DNA from: Cryoendolithus antarcticus
Taxonomy: Eukaryota > Ascomycota > Dothideomycetes > Cladosporiales > Cladosporiaceae
Assembly (NCBI GenBank): GCA_002077065.1
Contig: NAJO01000013.1
Location: forward strand, 186,001-250,000
Direction: 5' to 3'
DNA: 64,000 nt
Shown: positions 10,792 to 21,817 of the stretch, one piece after another
Layout: each line of letters opens with the position of its first letter
Numbering within the stretch: position 1 is the stretch's first letter
The notes under the pieces: generated by a model
What the model was told of the DNA's origin: nothing
Seen by the model: only the letters and a program-made list of their open reading frames with translations
Databases searched by the model: none
Translations under genes and position numbers: made by a program

Positions 10792-13700
10792 CTATGAAGC
10801 CCCTCCTCGTCCACCGACATTGTTCAGCGCCTCCACTTGCACCGTAGTCATCTCAATGGTAGGTAGCTTGCCACTCGTTGGCGCTGCCATGAAACCTCGT
10901 GCAACCAGGAAGGCCAGGTAGGCTCCAACGGCATTTTTCGTCACCCCAGCAGGTCCTGCAGCTGTACCTGCCGCGTCGGCGTAAACCTGCAATGCTTTCT
11001 GAGCGTTCGCATTGTTCAAGTTCGGAGCGATGGTAGAGTCAGGCAGACTGGTCGTGACCATATGGTACAATCCCAGCAACGCAAGCTCCTCCTTCGCGCC
11101 CCCAGCTTCGACATACAGCTCCACCTTCTTTTTCCAGCTATCATAGCTTTCTTGTGGCACATCATACCCATACTCCTGCAGTGTACCCAAGTACTCATTC
11201 ATCGTCAATCTCGGATGAGCTTCCACATGCGCCACAGTCCCCTTCTCGCCATGCATCGACATAGCCAACACCAGCTTTGCCACGTGTGGTACTGGCACCA
11301 TATTGATGGTATTGCTGACATCCGGTCGACTGCCAATCTGCACGCAGCCCTTCAGCATCCGCACGAGGAAGTCGTCGGTATTGCTCACGCCAGTCTTGGC
11401 ATCGCCCATCACGTAGCCGGACCGCAGGACTACGGCGTCTAGTCCGCGCTTGCTGGCTTCGCGGATGATCTGCTCGGAGACCCATTTCGTTTGACCGTAG
11501 CCTGTTCCTAGACCTTGGCGCGAGGAGGATAAGTCGTCGCTTTCGGAAATGGACATGCCGTCTGCTGACTGCTGCACGAATGCCTGCGTGTCGAGGGCAC
11601 TGGTCGAGGAGATGAAGGACAGACGCTTAGGTCTGCCAATAGCACAGAGCTCGATAGCTTCGGCTGTGCTCTGCACATTCGCAGCTTTGAGGTTCTCGTA
11701 TGGTAGGAGCCAGTGCACGCGAGCGCCGTTGTGTATGATGAGTTCCACTTCTTGTGTAAGTCGGTCGTAGATCTTGTCATCGAGACCGAGCTTGGGCTTC
11801 TCGAGATCTCCTATAACGATCTCGAGATTACCTTCAGTCTCCCACCAATCTTGCCATAGACCGTAGGCCGTACAGGTCTGCTTGACTCGTCTAAGGCCAT
11901 CGGCAGTAGTGGCAGCTCTGACGTGGGCGAAGACGTGCTGTGGTGGGTTGCGCATCATGGCAGCGTGTAGGACGTAAGCGCCCAAGAACCCGGTCACACC
12001 AGTGAGGAGGATGTTGACGCCGATTTGTGGCTTGAGTGGACCAGCCGTATCATACGATCCTTGTAGTTTTCCAATCTGGATCAGCGAATCATTCGCATAG
12101 TCCTCAGGCTGCTCCTCATCACCTGCTACAGCGTCAAGTCGTAGATCGACAGGATTGAGCGAGCGGTCGATGAATTGTGCCACCTTCTGCAACGTCGGCT
12201 CTCGTGTCATAAGATGCATGGGTATGTTGACGCCCACGAATGCCCTGTTGATCTTCGGTACGATCTGCACGGTCATGATGCTGTTGCCTCCCATGTCGAA
12301 GAAGCTAGCATCTCTTTGCAGCGATTCTGCGGGCTGCCCAAGGTATCTTGCCCAGATGTCTGCTAGTTTCGTCTCTGTATCGGTCCTTGTTGCCAGATCA
12401 GACGCACTTGTAACATCGCCTAGCAGATCTGCTGCTTCCGGAAATGGCAGTGCACGCTTGTCGACCTTGCCGTTGGGTGTGAGTGGGAATCTCAGCATCG
12501 GTATGAACAGCGTTGGTATCGCATAAGACGCCAACTTGGTCTTCAGCAGCTCACGAACATCTCTTGTCAATTTGTCAAACATCTGCAGTCTGCTTCTCAA
12601 CGGTACGTCCCCTTCTGCGACCGGAGTGGAGGTTCCTGGGCTCTGCTGTTCTGTCCACGACCGCCAAGTCTGCAGATCCGGGACATAGTATGACACGAGA
12701 ATCTGCTCCTCGTTGTGATCTCGTTTCACCAGTGTCACGTTCTCTCGGATTAGGGGATGCTTGCTGAGGTGTGTATCGATCTCGCCAAGCTCGATCCGGA
12801 AGCCTCGAATCTTGACTTGGTCATCGGCACGACCGACACACTCTACGTTGCCATCTGGCATATATCTCCCTAGATCGCCAGACCGGTACATGCGATCTCG
12901 TGGACCCAGATAGCACTCGCGCCAGGGCTCAGACTTGCCCGCAGCCTGTACTCGCTTCTGGTCGTCGTAGACCCATCGCTGCTCGTCCACAAACCAGTTG
13001 CGGACGAACTTCTCAGTACTCTTCTGCTCATCGCCGAGGTAACACTCTGCGAGCCCACCAGCTCGCACATAGATCTCGCCAATATCACCGACTGCACTTT
13101 GCTTACCAAGTTGGTCGCCTTCTCGACCAACAACCAGAAGCTGTACGTCCAGCATGCCTTTGCCTGCAGGGATGACATCTCCCATAGAGTCCAAGAAGTG
13201 CGCATCCTCTGCTAGACTTTGGATCTCATAGTACGACACCGCTCGTTGCGTCTCTGTCGTGCCATACATATTCTTGATCCTACAATTCGGCGCAAGTTGC
13301 TGTAATCGCTTACAGTCACGCTTGAGCAGAATGTCGCCTACAAAGAATGCATTGCGTAGCGACTCGATCTTCGGCTCAGTCGAGCCTAGCATGATCTGAC
13401 CCATCGCGGGCGTCAGATGTGTCACTGTAATCTTGTTCGTTGAAGCCCAGCTGGCCAATCGATCGAATGTGATATCTTCAGCAGGTGGCACAACAAGGGT
13501 AGCGCCAAGGAATAACGGAGTGAAGATGTCTCTTTGTATGGGATCGTGTGCGATACCTGATAGCATGCTGAATCGTTCCTTCTCAGTCATATCAAATCGC
13601 TCAGCCATCCAGGGAAAGTAGTATGCGAGAGAGTAGTGCCGACCTTTGACACCTTTCGGACGACCCTCTGATCCAGATGTGAACGACAGCGTAGGAGTGC

Positions 13701-14304
13701 TGTCAGGTCCAACCACAACGCCAGGTAGCTCAGCCTTCTTCAACAGCTGTGATTGAAAGATATCAACTCCAGAGTTGTCGCTACCGCGCAAAGTGCCATC
13801 GTCTTGCAACTGCAGCGCTGAAACTTCCGTCCGTATCTGTAGCGTTGAGCTGATGAACTCACGTACAGTACTACTCAAAGGACCAGCCTCCTGAGTGGCT
13901 TTCTCGATCACTACAAGTGCCCTTGGTCTTGCAACGTCGAGATAGATGATCTGGCGATCCGCAGGATAGAGAGGATCGATTACACTGAACGTAGCTCCAG
14001 CTTTCAGCGTCCCCATCACAGCCACGACGAGGTCGACGCCTCGGTGTGAGTAGAGCATGACCACCTCACCGCGTTGGACGCCATTGGATACCAGGTGGTG
14101 TGCTAGTATATTTGATGCCTCATTGATGTGCTGGTACGTGAACACTCGCTCTGGTGATGTCGATGTTGCTGTTTCGATCACGCATTCTCTTGATGGATGG
14201 GCCTTAGCATTGGCCGCGAATATTTCGTGGATGGCACCCCGATAGTCAGACCAGTGGAGATCCGATGTTGGGTCCGGTCGAACATCGTCTTTTGAAAGAG
14301 CCAT
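10792..14304 (-). CDS. alpha-aminoadipate reductase (Lys2 family), short N-terminus
   Basis: A 1170-residue, intronless NRPS-like enzyme of lysine biosynthesis that activates alpha-aminoadipate with ATP, tethers it as a thioester and reduces it to the semialdehyde. The adenylation domain spans about 30-600, with the core SFTSGSEGRPKG at 207-218, YGTTETQRAV at 347-356 and the SGDLGRYMPDG/GRADDQVKIRG region at 475-501. The carrier domain has the phosphopantetheine serine in GGNS (Ser675). The reductase domain starts at about 762, with TGVTGFLG at 768-775 and YGQTK (Y936/K940). The C-terminus is complete. Fungal Lys2 proteins usually have some 1390-1420 residues: the N-terminal ~220-residue condensation-like region is absent, and an in-frame TGA sits about 40 bases upstream of the ATG. 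It may be a short paralogue or a reduced main copy. Confidence 0.92.
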   Translation of the reverse strand: MALSKDDVRPDPTSDLHWSDYRGAIHEIFAANAKAHPSRECVIETATSTSPERVFTYQHINEASNILAHHLVSNGVQRGEVVMLYSHRGVDLVVAVMGTLKAGATFSVIDPLYPADRQIIYLDVARPRALVVIEKATQEAGPLSSTVREFISSTLQIRTEVSALQLQDDGTLRGSDNSGVDIFQSQLLKKAELPGVVVGPDSTPTLSFTSGSEGRPKGVKGRHYSLAYYFPWMAERFDMTEKERFSMLSGIAHDPIQRDIFTPLFLGATLVVPPAEDITFDRLASWASTNKITVTHLTPAMGQIMLGSTEPKIESLRNAFFVGDILLKRDCKRLQQLAPNCRIKNMYGTTETQRAVSYYEIQSLAEDAHFLDSMGDVIPAGKGMLDVQLLVVGREGDQLGKQSAVGDIGEIYVRAGGLAECYLGDEQKSTEKFVRNWFVDEQRWVYDDQKRVQAAGKSEPWRECYLGPRDRMYRSGDLGRYMPDGNVECVGRADDQVKIRGFRIELGEIDTHLSKHPLIRENVTLVKRDHNEEQILVSYYVPDLQTWRSWTEQQSPGTSTPVAEGDVPLRSRLQMFDKLTRDVRELLKTKLASYAIPTLFIPMLRFPLTPNGKVDKRALPFPEAADLLGDVTSASDLATRTDTETKLADIWARYLGQPAESLQRDASFFDMGGNSIMTVQIVPKINRAFVGVNIPMHLMTREPTLQKVAQFIDRSLNPVDLRLDAVAGDEEQPEDYANDSLIQIGKLQGSYDTAGPLKPQIGVNILLTGVTGFLGAYVLHAAMMRNPPQHVFAHVRAATTADGLRRVKQTCTAYGLWQDWWETEGNLEIVIGDLEKPKLGLDDKIYDRLTQEVELIIHNGARVHWLLPYENLKAANVQSTAEAIELCAIGRPKRLSFISSTSALDTQAFVQQSADGMSISESDDLSSSRQGLGTGYGQTKWVSEQIIREASKRGLDAVVLRSGYVMGDAKTGVSNTDDFLVRMLKGCVQIGSRPDVSNTINMVPVPHVAKLVLAMSMHGEKGTVAHVEAHPRLTMNEYLGTLQEYGYDVPQESYDSWKKKVELYVEAGGAKEELALLGLYHMVTTSLPDSTIAPNLNNANAQKALQVYADAAGTAAGPAGVTKNAVGAYLAFLVARGFMAAPTSGKLPTIEMTTVQVEALNNVGGRGGAS

Positions 14305-14803
14305 ATCGAGGTCGCGCTCCAGTCGATTTGGACAGGTTTGGTATCAACCACAGAAGAAACTGGTGTTCTTCTTGAGACTCACATGCGAAGACTCACGTAG
14401 TGCCAAGAAGCCTAACCATTTGAGTTATGCCGAATCGGATATCGTTCATATCATGATCTCATACCACAAGAGGCATCGTGATCAGAAAAGGGCAATCGAC
14501 TTTCTACAGGCCATATATATTAGTAATAATCGTACAGTCTTGTCCTTTCGACATCTCTAGCCTCAGGCCGCCTTTTCACATTTCGCACATGCATGCAGTA
14601 GCTGAACGCTAGCACACCGGCAAGGAGCGGTCCGCCTACCGGGATGTGCTGGCTCGCGTGGCTTATTCGCTACCTGCATCGGCGTCAGGCTGCGATTCGT
14701 TACACCGTAACACCGTCATTTGCGCCCTACCCCATACCTTTTCGTCTTCTCAGGACTGCTGGAGCTGACCCACAGGCATGCGATCCACAATCCGCGACCA
14801 GTG
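14305..14803. other. divergent promoter region of the Lys2-like and RBR genes
   Basis: About 500 bases between the divergent starts. Two AGACTCAC words (14375-14382 and 14389-14396) lie 70-90 bases upstream of the Lys2-like ATG. Each is one base from the Gcn4/CpcA consensus TGACTCA. No gene seen. Confidence 0.5.
14375..14396. promoter_or_regulatory. two possible Gcn4/CpcA-like sites
   Basis: A direct repeat of AGACTCAC spaced by 14 bases, upstream of a lysine biosynthetic gene. The general amino acid control factor Gcn4/CpcA binds TGACTCA, so each copy matches six of seven bases. The call rests on position plus near-match only. The complementary strand reads GTGAGTCT, which also resembles splice donors. 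Confidence 0.35.
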
Positions 14804-16714
14804 ATGTTTCTAGGCGGGCCATCGACCGTCGGCAGAGAGCGACGCAGTGCCCGGCCACGGAGATCCTCGGGGGCGGTCAGGACGAGTCGCAAGCGCGATG
14901 AGGACGTAGTGGATGTCGTGCAACAGCCTGACGTGGAGGAGTTGCGACGACGACGGTACAGCTACTTCGGCCGGCCAGTGCAGGAGAGGAGGAAGATCAT
15001 AGTGCCAGTCTCGACACGGAGATCGCAAGTAGGCACCACCCGGCGCAGCTCTAGCGATGAGTATAGGCGGAAGAGCAAGAGCAGTGGCTCAAGTGGATCG
15101 TCGAAGAAATCTCCGTCGAGACGGACGAGGGAGAGGAGTGATCAGTACATCTACGGCGGTGTAGCAGCGGCAGCCGCAGTCGCTAGCGAGCGGCGACGAC
15201 AGGATGAACCCGAGCGAGAACCCTCAGTCAGGAGCACACGATCGAAACGATCGAGCTCGTCGCAGAAGGACGACCTGCCCTCGATCATGGAGCAGGAAGT
15301 CACACCTGACGACAGCATTTCTCAGGTAGCCGAGCGTATGTACGCCCCACAGCCTCGCAAATCAGTCCGCAAGAAGTCATCTTCAAGACGCAGTCTGCCT
15401 ATCGTAGCCGAGGAGGCTGATCACGTGGAGCCTTCGATCAGTCCCCAGAAGAGCCAGAAGCGAGAGTCACTACTTGAGTCCATCTTCCGCCGCAAGTCAA
15501 CGAGCACGCGACCAGTGGAATGCCTCACATGCGGGGATGACAATGTCCCATCGAACATGACTGCGAAGCTGGAGTGCGGACATCGCATGTGCCACTCATG
15601 TCTGCGGCGCGTGTTTCGAATGGCAGTGAAGGACCCAGCTCACATGCCGCCAAGATGCTGCAACCCTCGCGAGCACATCCCATTGGCACATGTCGATAGT
15701 CTATTCGACGACAAATTCAAGGTGCTCTTTAACAAGAAGTTCGACGAATACAAGACCAAAGATCGGATCTACTGCCCAAATTCGCGCTGTGGGATCTGGA
15801 TTCGGCCTTCGAACTACCACACCTCTGGTGGTCGGAAGTACGCTACATGTCCTAAGTGCAAGACTAATGCATGCACGCTCTGTGGCGGCAAGATGCACAA
15901 ATCCGCCGACTGTCCGAAGGATCCGGAGATCGCACGACTGATGGAGCAGGCTGAGGCCGAAGGGTGGAAGCGGTGTTACAAGTGCAAGGCGATGATTGAG
16001 CTCAAGGAGGGATGTAATCACATTACTTGTCGGTACGCAGCCGATCTTGAAAGAACATGAGCATTGTGAACATCTGCTAACTATTCCACTAGGTGTACTG
16101 CAGAATTCTGTTTCGTCTGTGGCAGCAAGTGGAAGACGTGCGATTGCCCATGGTTCAACTATCGAGATCTGCCAGATCCTGATCGACTAAACGAGATGCG
16201 CGTGCCAGAGCCTGTGCAGGTGATCTATCGAAGGGTGTTCAGTGCTGCTGCGCCGCGACCAGCCAATCTGCCACCACCTCATAGAGAGCCTTTACTCCGG
16301 CGTGGTGACGCCGAACGGATACATACTTACGCCGAGGAAACTGACCAGCGCCGACGGCAAGAGCGACTCGACGAAGACCTGGCGCGCAGACTGCAACTGC
16401 AAACGCTTATGGAACCTTCTAATGAAGCTTTACCACGTAGGCACCGCGCGGCACAAGGGGAGGTGTTCGGCAACGTGGCAACCGATCACATGAATGCGGA
16501 CTACCGGCCGGCTGTCGCGGGCCCGGGCAGTATGCGAGGCTTCGGAGATGAGTCGATGGGTAGACGAGGCGAGAGAGTGAGCGGACGTAGAACGTCCACG
16601 CGAACGAGAGCTGTAGAAAATGGCGGCCTGTTGGCTGACTTCCTGGGTACACCGAGTGTGCTTGCAACGGGACCTCCTCCGCCACCGACGGGAAGGCGAT
16701 CTACCAGGACGTGA
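14804..16714 (+). CDS. RBR-type (RING-IBR-RING) E3 ubiquitin ligase
   Basis: Two exons, 14804-16032 and 16093-16714. The 60-base intron (16033-16092, GTACGC...CTAACT...CTAG) splits the second RING, and joining restores CNHITCRCTAEFCFVCG. The N-terminal ~240 residues are basic and Ser/Arg-rich. RING1 starts VECLTCGDD with CGHRMCHSC; the IBR holds CPNSRCGIW, CPKCKTNACTLCGG and HKSADC; RING2 starts RCYKCKAMIELKEGC. The cysteine in EGCNH is where RBR enzymes carry the ubiquitin thioester, so the ligase should be catalytically competent. The C-terminal ~200 residues are Arg-rich and poorly ordered. The frame extends upstream to an ATG at 14720; 14804 (MFLGGPS) looks better. Substrate unknown. Confidence 0.9.
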
Positions 16715-17051
16715 TCTTGGGAGAGGATCTGTAATATTGTAGAACATATAACGAACTTTGATGACTACACAGCACATCTCTCTCGTCTCGTGGTCTCACA
16801 TATTGAAGACCGTAAAGGGTGCCGCTATCTGTGTCAAATCACCAGACAGACTTTTGACGTAGCCATGGCACAGCTCGCGAGCCGGACTTCACGCTACGAA
16901 TAGACCCATCGCAATGACCTCAACTCACACTTGCCCACCTCATAGCTCGGCGCATAGCTCATATCTAATAGCTCGTGTCTTGCTCGCACTGCGTTATAAG
17001 CTGAACAGGACACCATCTTGCCGCATGTAGTACACCACCACCGCCGCAACG
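16715..17051. other. intergenic, Vps35 promoter
   Basis: About 340 bases between two plus-strand genes. No gene seen. Confidence 0.5.
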
Positions 17052-19801
17052 ATGTCGACAACCCCAGAGCCCGCGGGTCCTGAGGACCAGGCCCGTCTTC
17101 TTGAAGATGCCCTTGTAGTAGTGCGCCAACAAACAGTAATGATGCGCCGCTGCTTAGAGACTCCTGGGAAGCTCATGGATGCGCTCAAATGCAGGTATGT
17201 TCAGTGTGACCCAGGTACCTAGGCATCCATATGCTAACCACTCCCTCCCAGCTCTACCCTCGTTTCCGAGCTCCGCACCAGCAGTCTCGGCCCCAAACAA
17301 TACTACGAACTGTATATGTCCGTCTTTGATGCCCTGCGCCATCTCTCCGTCTACCTCCGCGACTCCCACCCGACGAACCACCTCGCGGATCTGTACGAGC
17401 TGGTGCAGTACGCTGGAAACATCGTGCCGCGGCTGTACTTGATGATTACAGTAGGAACAGTCTACATGGGCATCGAGGACGCGCCGGTGAAGGAGATTAT
17501 GAAGGACATGATGGAGATGTCGCGGGGAGTGCAGCACCCGATCCGCGGCCTGTTCCTGCGGTACTATCTGAGTGGGCAAGCGAGGGATCATCTACCGACT
17601 GGGACTGGAGAGGGGCCGGAAGGGAATCTCCAGGACAGCATTAGCTTTATCTTGACGAACTTCGTGGAGATGAATAAGTTGTGGGTGCGGTTGCAGCATC
17701 AGGGTCACTCGAGGGAGCGGGAACAGCGGACGAAAGAGCGACAGGAGCTGCAGCTGCTGGTAGGCAGTAATCTGGTGCGGTTGAGTCAGTTGGTGGATCT
17801 GGAAAGTTATAAGAGCACGATCTTACAGCCGCTGCTGGAGCAGGTGGTGCAGTGTCGGGATGTTCTGGCTCAGGAGTATTTGCTGGAAGTCATCACGCAG
17901 GTGTTTCCGGATGAGTTCCATTTACATACGCTGGATCAGTTTCTGTCGGCTACGGCAAGGCTGAATCCGCACGTGAATGTCAAGGCGATCGTTATCGGAT
18001 TGATGGATCGGCTGTCGTCCTATGCAGCGAGGGAAGCAGAGACAGATGAGCCTGAGGACAAGGAAAAGAACGAGGAGGAGGCTGTGACTGCGCTCTTGGA
18101 GAAGCTGAAGGTGTCGAAGGACGCTCAGCCGGCAGAGCCCTCGAAACCGAGCGAGAATGGAGAGGAGGCGCATGGCGAGGCACCAGCAGACTCTACGACA
18201 CCAGCAGCAGAAAAGACAGAGGCTACCCCAGAGGACGCGACGGCACGACATACCAACGGCGACACGAAGAAGCGAAGAGGCATACCGGCGAATGTCAGGC
18301 TTTTTGAGGTCTTCCACGAGCAGGTCATACATCTCGTCAGCATGCAACGGCTTCCGATACAGGAAATCACAGCGTTATTGGTGTCGTTGGTCAATCTTGC
18401 CTTGAACATATACCCGGAGCGATTGGATTACGTCGACCAAGTGCTGCACTACGCCATGAAGGAAGTTAGTCGGTTCACAAACTCTGCAGACTTGCACTCA
18501 CAGCCATCTCAAGCAGCGTTGCTAAGCTTACTGATGGCGCCCGTAAGAGCATACTTCTCGCTGTTCACAGCCCTGGCACTACCTAGCTTCGTGCCATTGT
18601 ACCAGCAGCAGACATACCCGACCCGGAGAGCAGTGGCTGGTGAGGTGGCACGAAGCCTGCTGCGGAATGAGACGAAGATCACAACGACGGAACAGCTGGA
18701 CGGTGTACTCGCGATTTTGTCAGTGCTGATCAAGGAGGGCATGCAACAGCCTGCCGGCTACCCTAACGGACCCGTGGCACGGCGGACTGCAGTCGAGACG
18801 GAAGAGACCGTCGAAGAGCAAGGCTGGCTCGCGCGAATAGTGCACCTCATCAAGGGCGCAGACAACGTCGCGCAATTCCAGCTCCTGCAGAAGACGCGCA
18901 ACGCATTCACGGAAGGCAACGAACGGACTAAATACACAAGTCCTGCGCTCGTCACAGCATCGCTAAAGCTCGCCCGCAGTTTCAAGCAAAGAGAGCACCT
19001 CAGCTCAGATGACTACGCCACAAACTCCTCGCAGCTCTATAAGTTCATACACTCCACGATACACACCCTCTTCACCCGCGTCACGACACCCGGCGTGCCC
19101 GACTTGGTCTTGCGACTATTTGTCTCAGCCGGTCAAGTTGCCTCACAATGCGACAATGAGGACGTCTCGTACGAGTACTTCGCGCAAGCCTTCACGACAT
19201 ACGAGGAGAGCATCTCGGACTCACGGAGTCAGTTCCAAGCTATCTGCATCATTGCTGGTGCTCTCAGCCAGACCAGCGAGAAGTTCGGACGGGAGAATTA
19301 TGATACTTTGATCACCAAGGCAGCATTGCATGGTAGCAAGCTGCTGAAGAAGCCGGATCAGTGTCGCGCAGTATATCTAGCTAGCCATCTCTGGTGGGGC
19401 GTCGAGAAGGGCGAGCGGCAAGAAGGCCAGAAAGAGGTAATTCTTTCAACGCACCACACCTAAAAGCTACTTACTAATAGCCCTCCCAGCCCTATCGCGA
19501 CCCCAAACGCGTCCTCGAATGCCTCCAGCGCGCCCTCCGCGTCGCAGACGCCTGCATGGACACGGCCGTCAGCGTGGAACTCTTCGTCGAAATCCTAAAC
19601 CGCTACGTCTACTACTTTGACCAGGAGAACGACGCCGTTACTACGAAGTATTTGAATGGACTTGTGGAATTGATCCAGAGTAATCTGAGCACGGCGGAGA
19701 ATGTGGCTGGGTTGGAGGGGCCGCGGAAGCATTTTGAGCGGACGGTGGGATATATTGAGGGGAGGGAGTACGAGGGGGTCGTTATACCGGGGAAGGGGTA
19801 G
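17052..19801 (+). CDS. VPS35: retromer subunit Vps35
   Basis: Three exons: 17052-17194, 17252-19436 and 19490-19801, giving 879 residues. Introns are 57 bases (GTATGT...GCTAACC...CCCAG) and 53 bases (GTAATT...TACTAATAG...CCCAG). Vps35 is the large alpha-solenoid of the retromer core that retrieves cargo receptors from endosomes to the Golgi, working with Vps26 and Vps29. The family signature [14 protein letters not shown], the Vps26-binding region, is in the N-terminal part. A charged, low-complexity insertion (rich in Glu, Lys, Pro and Ala) lies at about residues 325-415, as in many filamentous fungi. The C-terminal repeats continue into exon 3 ([16 protein letters not shown]). Length matches the family. 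Confidence 0.96.
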
Positions 19802-20048
19802 GGGAGGTTGTATAGATGTACGAAGGGTTTGTGGAAGTAATATGGAAGTGCCTGCGTGCTATGCCAATGCAAGACCGGTCCCTTCATCGATCTACCCTGC
19901 AATACCCAGTAGTCTTGGAGGTGACTTTGGGTCGCTCCTTCCGTATCATCAATCACTTCATTGCCTTCCCAGTGCGCACGCACGTCCATCACCCGGCGAT
20001 GTCGAGGACCACCGCATACCACTCGACTTCGCCATCGACAAGTGAGCA

Positions 20049-21183
20049 ATGGCATCACTAAGCACGCCGCCGATGACTTCAGGGTACTATAGTCGCCGCT
20101 CAGACTTAGCCGCATCGTTGTATGGAGTAAGTGCTCGAGCGACTTCACTCTTGGTCAATGTGGTGAGCTGACATGGCCAAAGGAAGTAGCAGATGAGTCC
20201 ACCAGTAGCAAAATCTGCGTCAATTCGGGACACTACGGACGGCGCTCTGACTTAGCTGCTGCGCTGTATGGAGTAAGATAACACAGCAGACCTCCCTTGG
20301 TTTGACGAGCTGACCTAGCGCGTAGTGTAAAGAAGAGGCCCAGGAACTGAAAGGCGCAATTTGTGACTCACCTACCACCTCTTCCACGGAGCGATTGAAG
20401 CACTATCAGTCGAGTGCTCGAGCAGTGTTCGCAGTATTCGAGTTGTTGGAGCTTATCTGATTCAACCTGGAACTTCTGAACGTACTACATCTGCAGCGTG
20501 TCGACAAGTTCTGGCGCGGCCTCATCGTCAACAGCAAAGCACTAGTTTGCACGATATACATGGTACCAGAAAGCTTGTCCACCAAGCACTACAATGACCG
20601 TCAGCTTCATAACCCACAATACAATCACCTTATCCTCAAACGCATCATGGCCGAGAAGCCCTACCCCAAGCATGGCTATATGGTCTACTTCGAAGTGTGC
20701 CGCCCCAACCCAGTCATTACCTGTGACAAGGTACGCAGAGTCGGTGACCCGAACAAGCCGAAGTCGCTGTCCCAGTTTAAGCTCATGACGGAAATCAACG
20801 CGCGGCTGTTCGAGGCTCACCCCGGAACGACCCTTGCGCGGACCTTCATTACGCAGCCGCCAGCGACGCAGGCAATCTTCGTCTGGCAGATGAACTGTAC
20901 GGGCACGTCCGCAGGGGGACACAGTCATCGGAAGTCGAAGAGTCCCTTTGCAGACTCAACTCTCGCGCGGGAGGGAGGTATTACTGTTGGGGACGTCTAC
21001 AAGGAATTCCGCATGGCGTGCGGCTCGGATCTTCTTCGCACAAAGGTCAAGCAGCCAACATGCCTGAAGCTCGCTTTCCTTGCCTACTCACCGATCAAGG
21101 ACGCAGCTCGTACCTCGAGCAGGGCTGTAAGTGGCGCCGCTGTCGCGCTGGAGCGTTCGCGTGACGGAGAGCTTGACCGCTGA
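20049..21183 (+). pseudogene. small F-box-like gene with duplicated exon and a nonsense codon
   Basis: Three short exons: 20049-20126, 20183-20272 and 20326 onward, joined by introns of 56 and 53 bases (GTAAGT...CTGAC...AAAG and GTAAGA...CTGAC...GTAG), all in phase. Exons 1 and 2 end with near-identical units, GYYSRRSDLAASLYG and GHYGRRSDLAAALYG. Exon 3 runs into FELLELI and then TGA at 20458-20460. The same frame stays open through FNLELLNVLHLQRVDKFW to the stop at 21183. ELLELI plus that continuation is the F-box-like core of small fungal proteins, so the TGA interrupts one ancestral gene of about 309 codons. A 63-base alternative intron could skip the stop but would remove the F-box core. 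It could also be an assembly error. Confidence 0.6.
20082..20325 (+). repeat. tandem exon-intron duplication
   Basis: The 45 bases before each splice donor (20082-20126 and 20228-20272) agree at 34 of 45 positions by my count. Both end TATGGA-GTAAG. The following introns share CTTGGT and GAGCTGAC blocks in the same order. The duplicated unit therefore includes exon and intron. Confidence 0.65.
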
Positions 21184-21817
21184 GATGGAGGATCCGTATC
21201 GGAGCAAAAGACACGAGTGACGAGTTGGTGTTTGAGGGGTGCGCATCGTGTCTCGCATGGGTAAGATCATAGTTGCTTGAGGAGCCTTGTGTGGACCATG
21301 ATGGTGATGAACGTCGGACCGTCGGGGCAGGGCACAATGTATGATACTCCAGGTGATCCCAGATGTTTCGCCTGATACCTTGGTAACGCGTACATGTCTG
21401 TAGGCCGTGCTCGTGATGGTTGTGAAACACTTTGAATAAGAGCGCATTTGCAATCCGCGGAATGAAGTTCAGATGGCTGGTGTACGCCCAATCCGGCTAG
21501 CGTCACGCCAAGACTGTGTCGCGCCTTCCTCCAACCACCGCGACTTCACGCTTTCATCTCCATACCCTAGCAGCGCCCTGCCACCCAAGTCGCACACATA
21601 CAGCCACTGCAGTATTCAGCTAAGTACCTTCCCGATATCTCGTCTCGGGTCTCTGCATCTTCATGTCCTAGTCTACAAACGCTTCATTATTCTTACCGAG
21701 CAGAATCCTGCGCTTTGTTGAGCACAAGCCGATCGGGTGACTTACACGGGCAGAGCAAACGAATCTGATACAAGAAGCCGATCTTCGCAATCGTTCCGTG
21801 TGTGGTCGAAAGGCGCA
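21184..21817. other. intergenic, no gene seen
   Basis: Between the broken F-box-like gene and the secreted mucin-like gene. The frame of the latter is open from 21737, but the signal peptide Met is at 21818. Confidence 0.5.

Noticed and set aside
14395..14430. Possible upstream first exon of the Lys2-like gene (ATGGTTAGG... then GTGAGT on the minus strand)
   Set aside because: It would add only a few residues unlike any Lys2 N-terminus, and the acceptor would be weak.
10792..19801. Secondary-metabolite cluster around the NRPS-like gene
   Set aside because: The NRPS-like gene is an aminoadipate reductase of primary metabolism, and its neighbours (RBR ligase, Vps35) are housekeeping.
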